DNA from: Pseudanabaena sp. FACHB-2040
GTDB taxonomy: Bacteria; Cyanobacteriota; Cyanobacteriia; Phormidesmidales; Phormidesmidaceae
Assembly (NCBI RefSeq): GCF_014696715.1
Contig: NZ_JACJQO010000016.1
Span: 31,493 to 95,492 of the forward strand
Direction of reading: 5' to 3'
DNA: 64,000 bases
Within the stretch, counting starts at the first letter, position 1. Every line of letters begins with the position of its first letter. Under the pieces are notes generated by a model, which saw nothing but the letters and a program-made list of their open reading frames with translations, ran no database searches and was not told where the DNA came from. Shown piece after piece: positions 63,867-64,000 of this stretch. The position numbers and the translations under genes are program-made.

Positions 63867-64000
63867 ATGACCATTGCAATGGGACGTGCTCAAGCCCAAC
63901 GAGGAGCGTTTGACGTTCTCGATGACTGGCTGAAGCGCGATCGCTTTGTCTTCATCGGCTGGTCAGGTCTGCTGTTGTTCCCCTGCGCCTACATGGCCGT
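63867..64000 (+). CDS. psbD: Photosystem II D2 protein, 5' part
   Basis: The first 44 codons of psbD, cut by the window end, with AGAGGA at 63855-63860 as ribosome site. The segment [20 protein letters not shown] is the D2 N-terminal signature. D2 binds, with D1, the reaction-centre chlorophylls, pheophytin and QA. The first residues ([15 protein letters not shown]) differ from the usual MTIAVGR...RGWFD by having Ala where Trp is common, so a variant copy is possible. Confidence 0.93.
   Translation, partial: MTIAMGRAQAQRGAFDVLDDWLKRDRFVFIGWSGLLLFPCAYMA

Noticed and set aside
1..64000. CRISPR arrays, transposases, rRNA genes and prophage genes
   Set aside because: None was found; the repeats seen are two-copy or dispersed and no spacer pattern is present.

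Overview
The window reads as chromosomal DNA of a filamentous-type cyanobacterium, probably Leptolyngbya/Nodosilinea-like; the genus is an inference. The evidence is the very frequent HIP1 octamer (GCGATCGC) inside and between genes, plus cyanobacterial marker genes: psbD, ycf4, a cyAbrB regulator, bicA, a DUF4278 protein, a multi-GAF phytochrome-like kinase and FtsH with a photosynthetic-type sequence. By eye the coding GC is in the mid-50s percent. No rRNA, tRNA, CRISPR array, transposase or phage gene was recognised.

Layout. 1-0.9 kb: tail of a succinylglutamate desuccinylase/aspartoacylase-like gene and a 43-codon gene with its own terminator. 1.27-6.32 kb: a tightly packed co-directional run of a secreted TPR protein, four GNAT-domain proteins (one fused to an ACT domain) and a methyltransferase; this is the least ordinary gene set in the window. 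6.3-20.1 kb: mostly housekeeping and regulation (PEP-CTERM-like protein, CDF metal exporter, pgsA, cyAbrB, Rrf2, cbiB, pyrR, fni, NurA, WD40 protein, sdhB, TPR protein). 20.6-23.7 kb: a histidine kinase with four GAF domains, three of which carry a cyanobacteriochrome-like pair of cysteines. 23.8-30.8 kb: Ski2-like helicase, a universal stress protein and antiporter pair, and a 2OG-oxygenase-like protein. 31.2-33.1 kb: the bicarbonate transporter bicA behind two strong tandem hairpins. 33.2-42.2 kb: a large M23-TPR envelope protein, FAD monooxygenase, YdcF, DUF72 and type III glutamine synthetase.

42.2-48.2 kb is a looser, visibly AT-richer accessory stretch with long non-coding gaps. It holds an Asp/Glu racemase, a lipoprotein, a GAF protein, a sulfotransferase-like gene, an isolated GNAT flanked by direct repeats, an attC-like palindrome and one copy of a dispersed repeat. 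48.2-57.7 kb holds a glutamyl-endopeptidase-like S9 peptidase, a pentapeptide/pilin-like protein, a TPR protein, the bifunctional proline catabolic enzyme PutA and an M23 peptidase. 57.8-64.0 kb holds ftsH, an FMN reductase, an apparent ycf4-cyclophilin-ketosynthase operon and, divergent from it, the first 134 bases of psbD.

How the genes fit together: bicA (inorganic carbon), glnN (nitrogen), psbD, ycf4 and ftsH (photosystem synthesis, assembly and repair), and cyAbrB and the multi-GAF kinase (carbon/nitrogen and possibly light signalling) make a photoautotroph's core set. Sequence-level oddities are short perfect tandem duplications in intergenic DNA, GTAGGGG inverted repeats, and a GC-rich GGGGAGCAGG-like repeat that has become coding sequence in nurA and putA.
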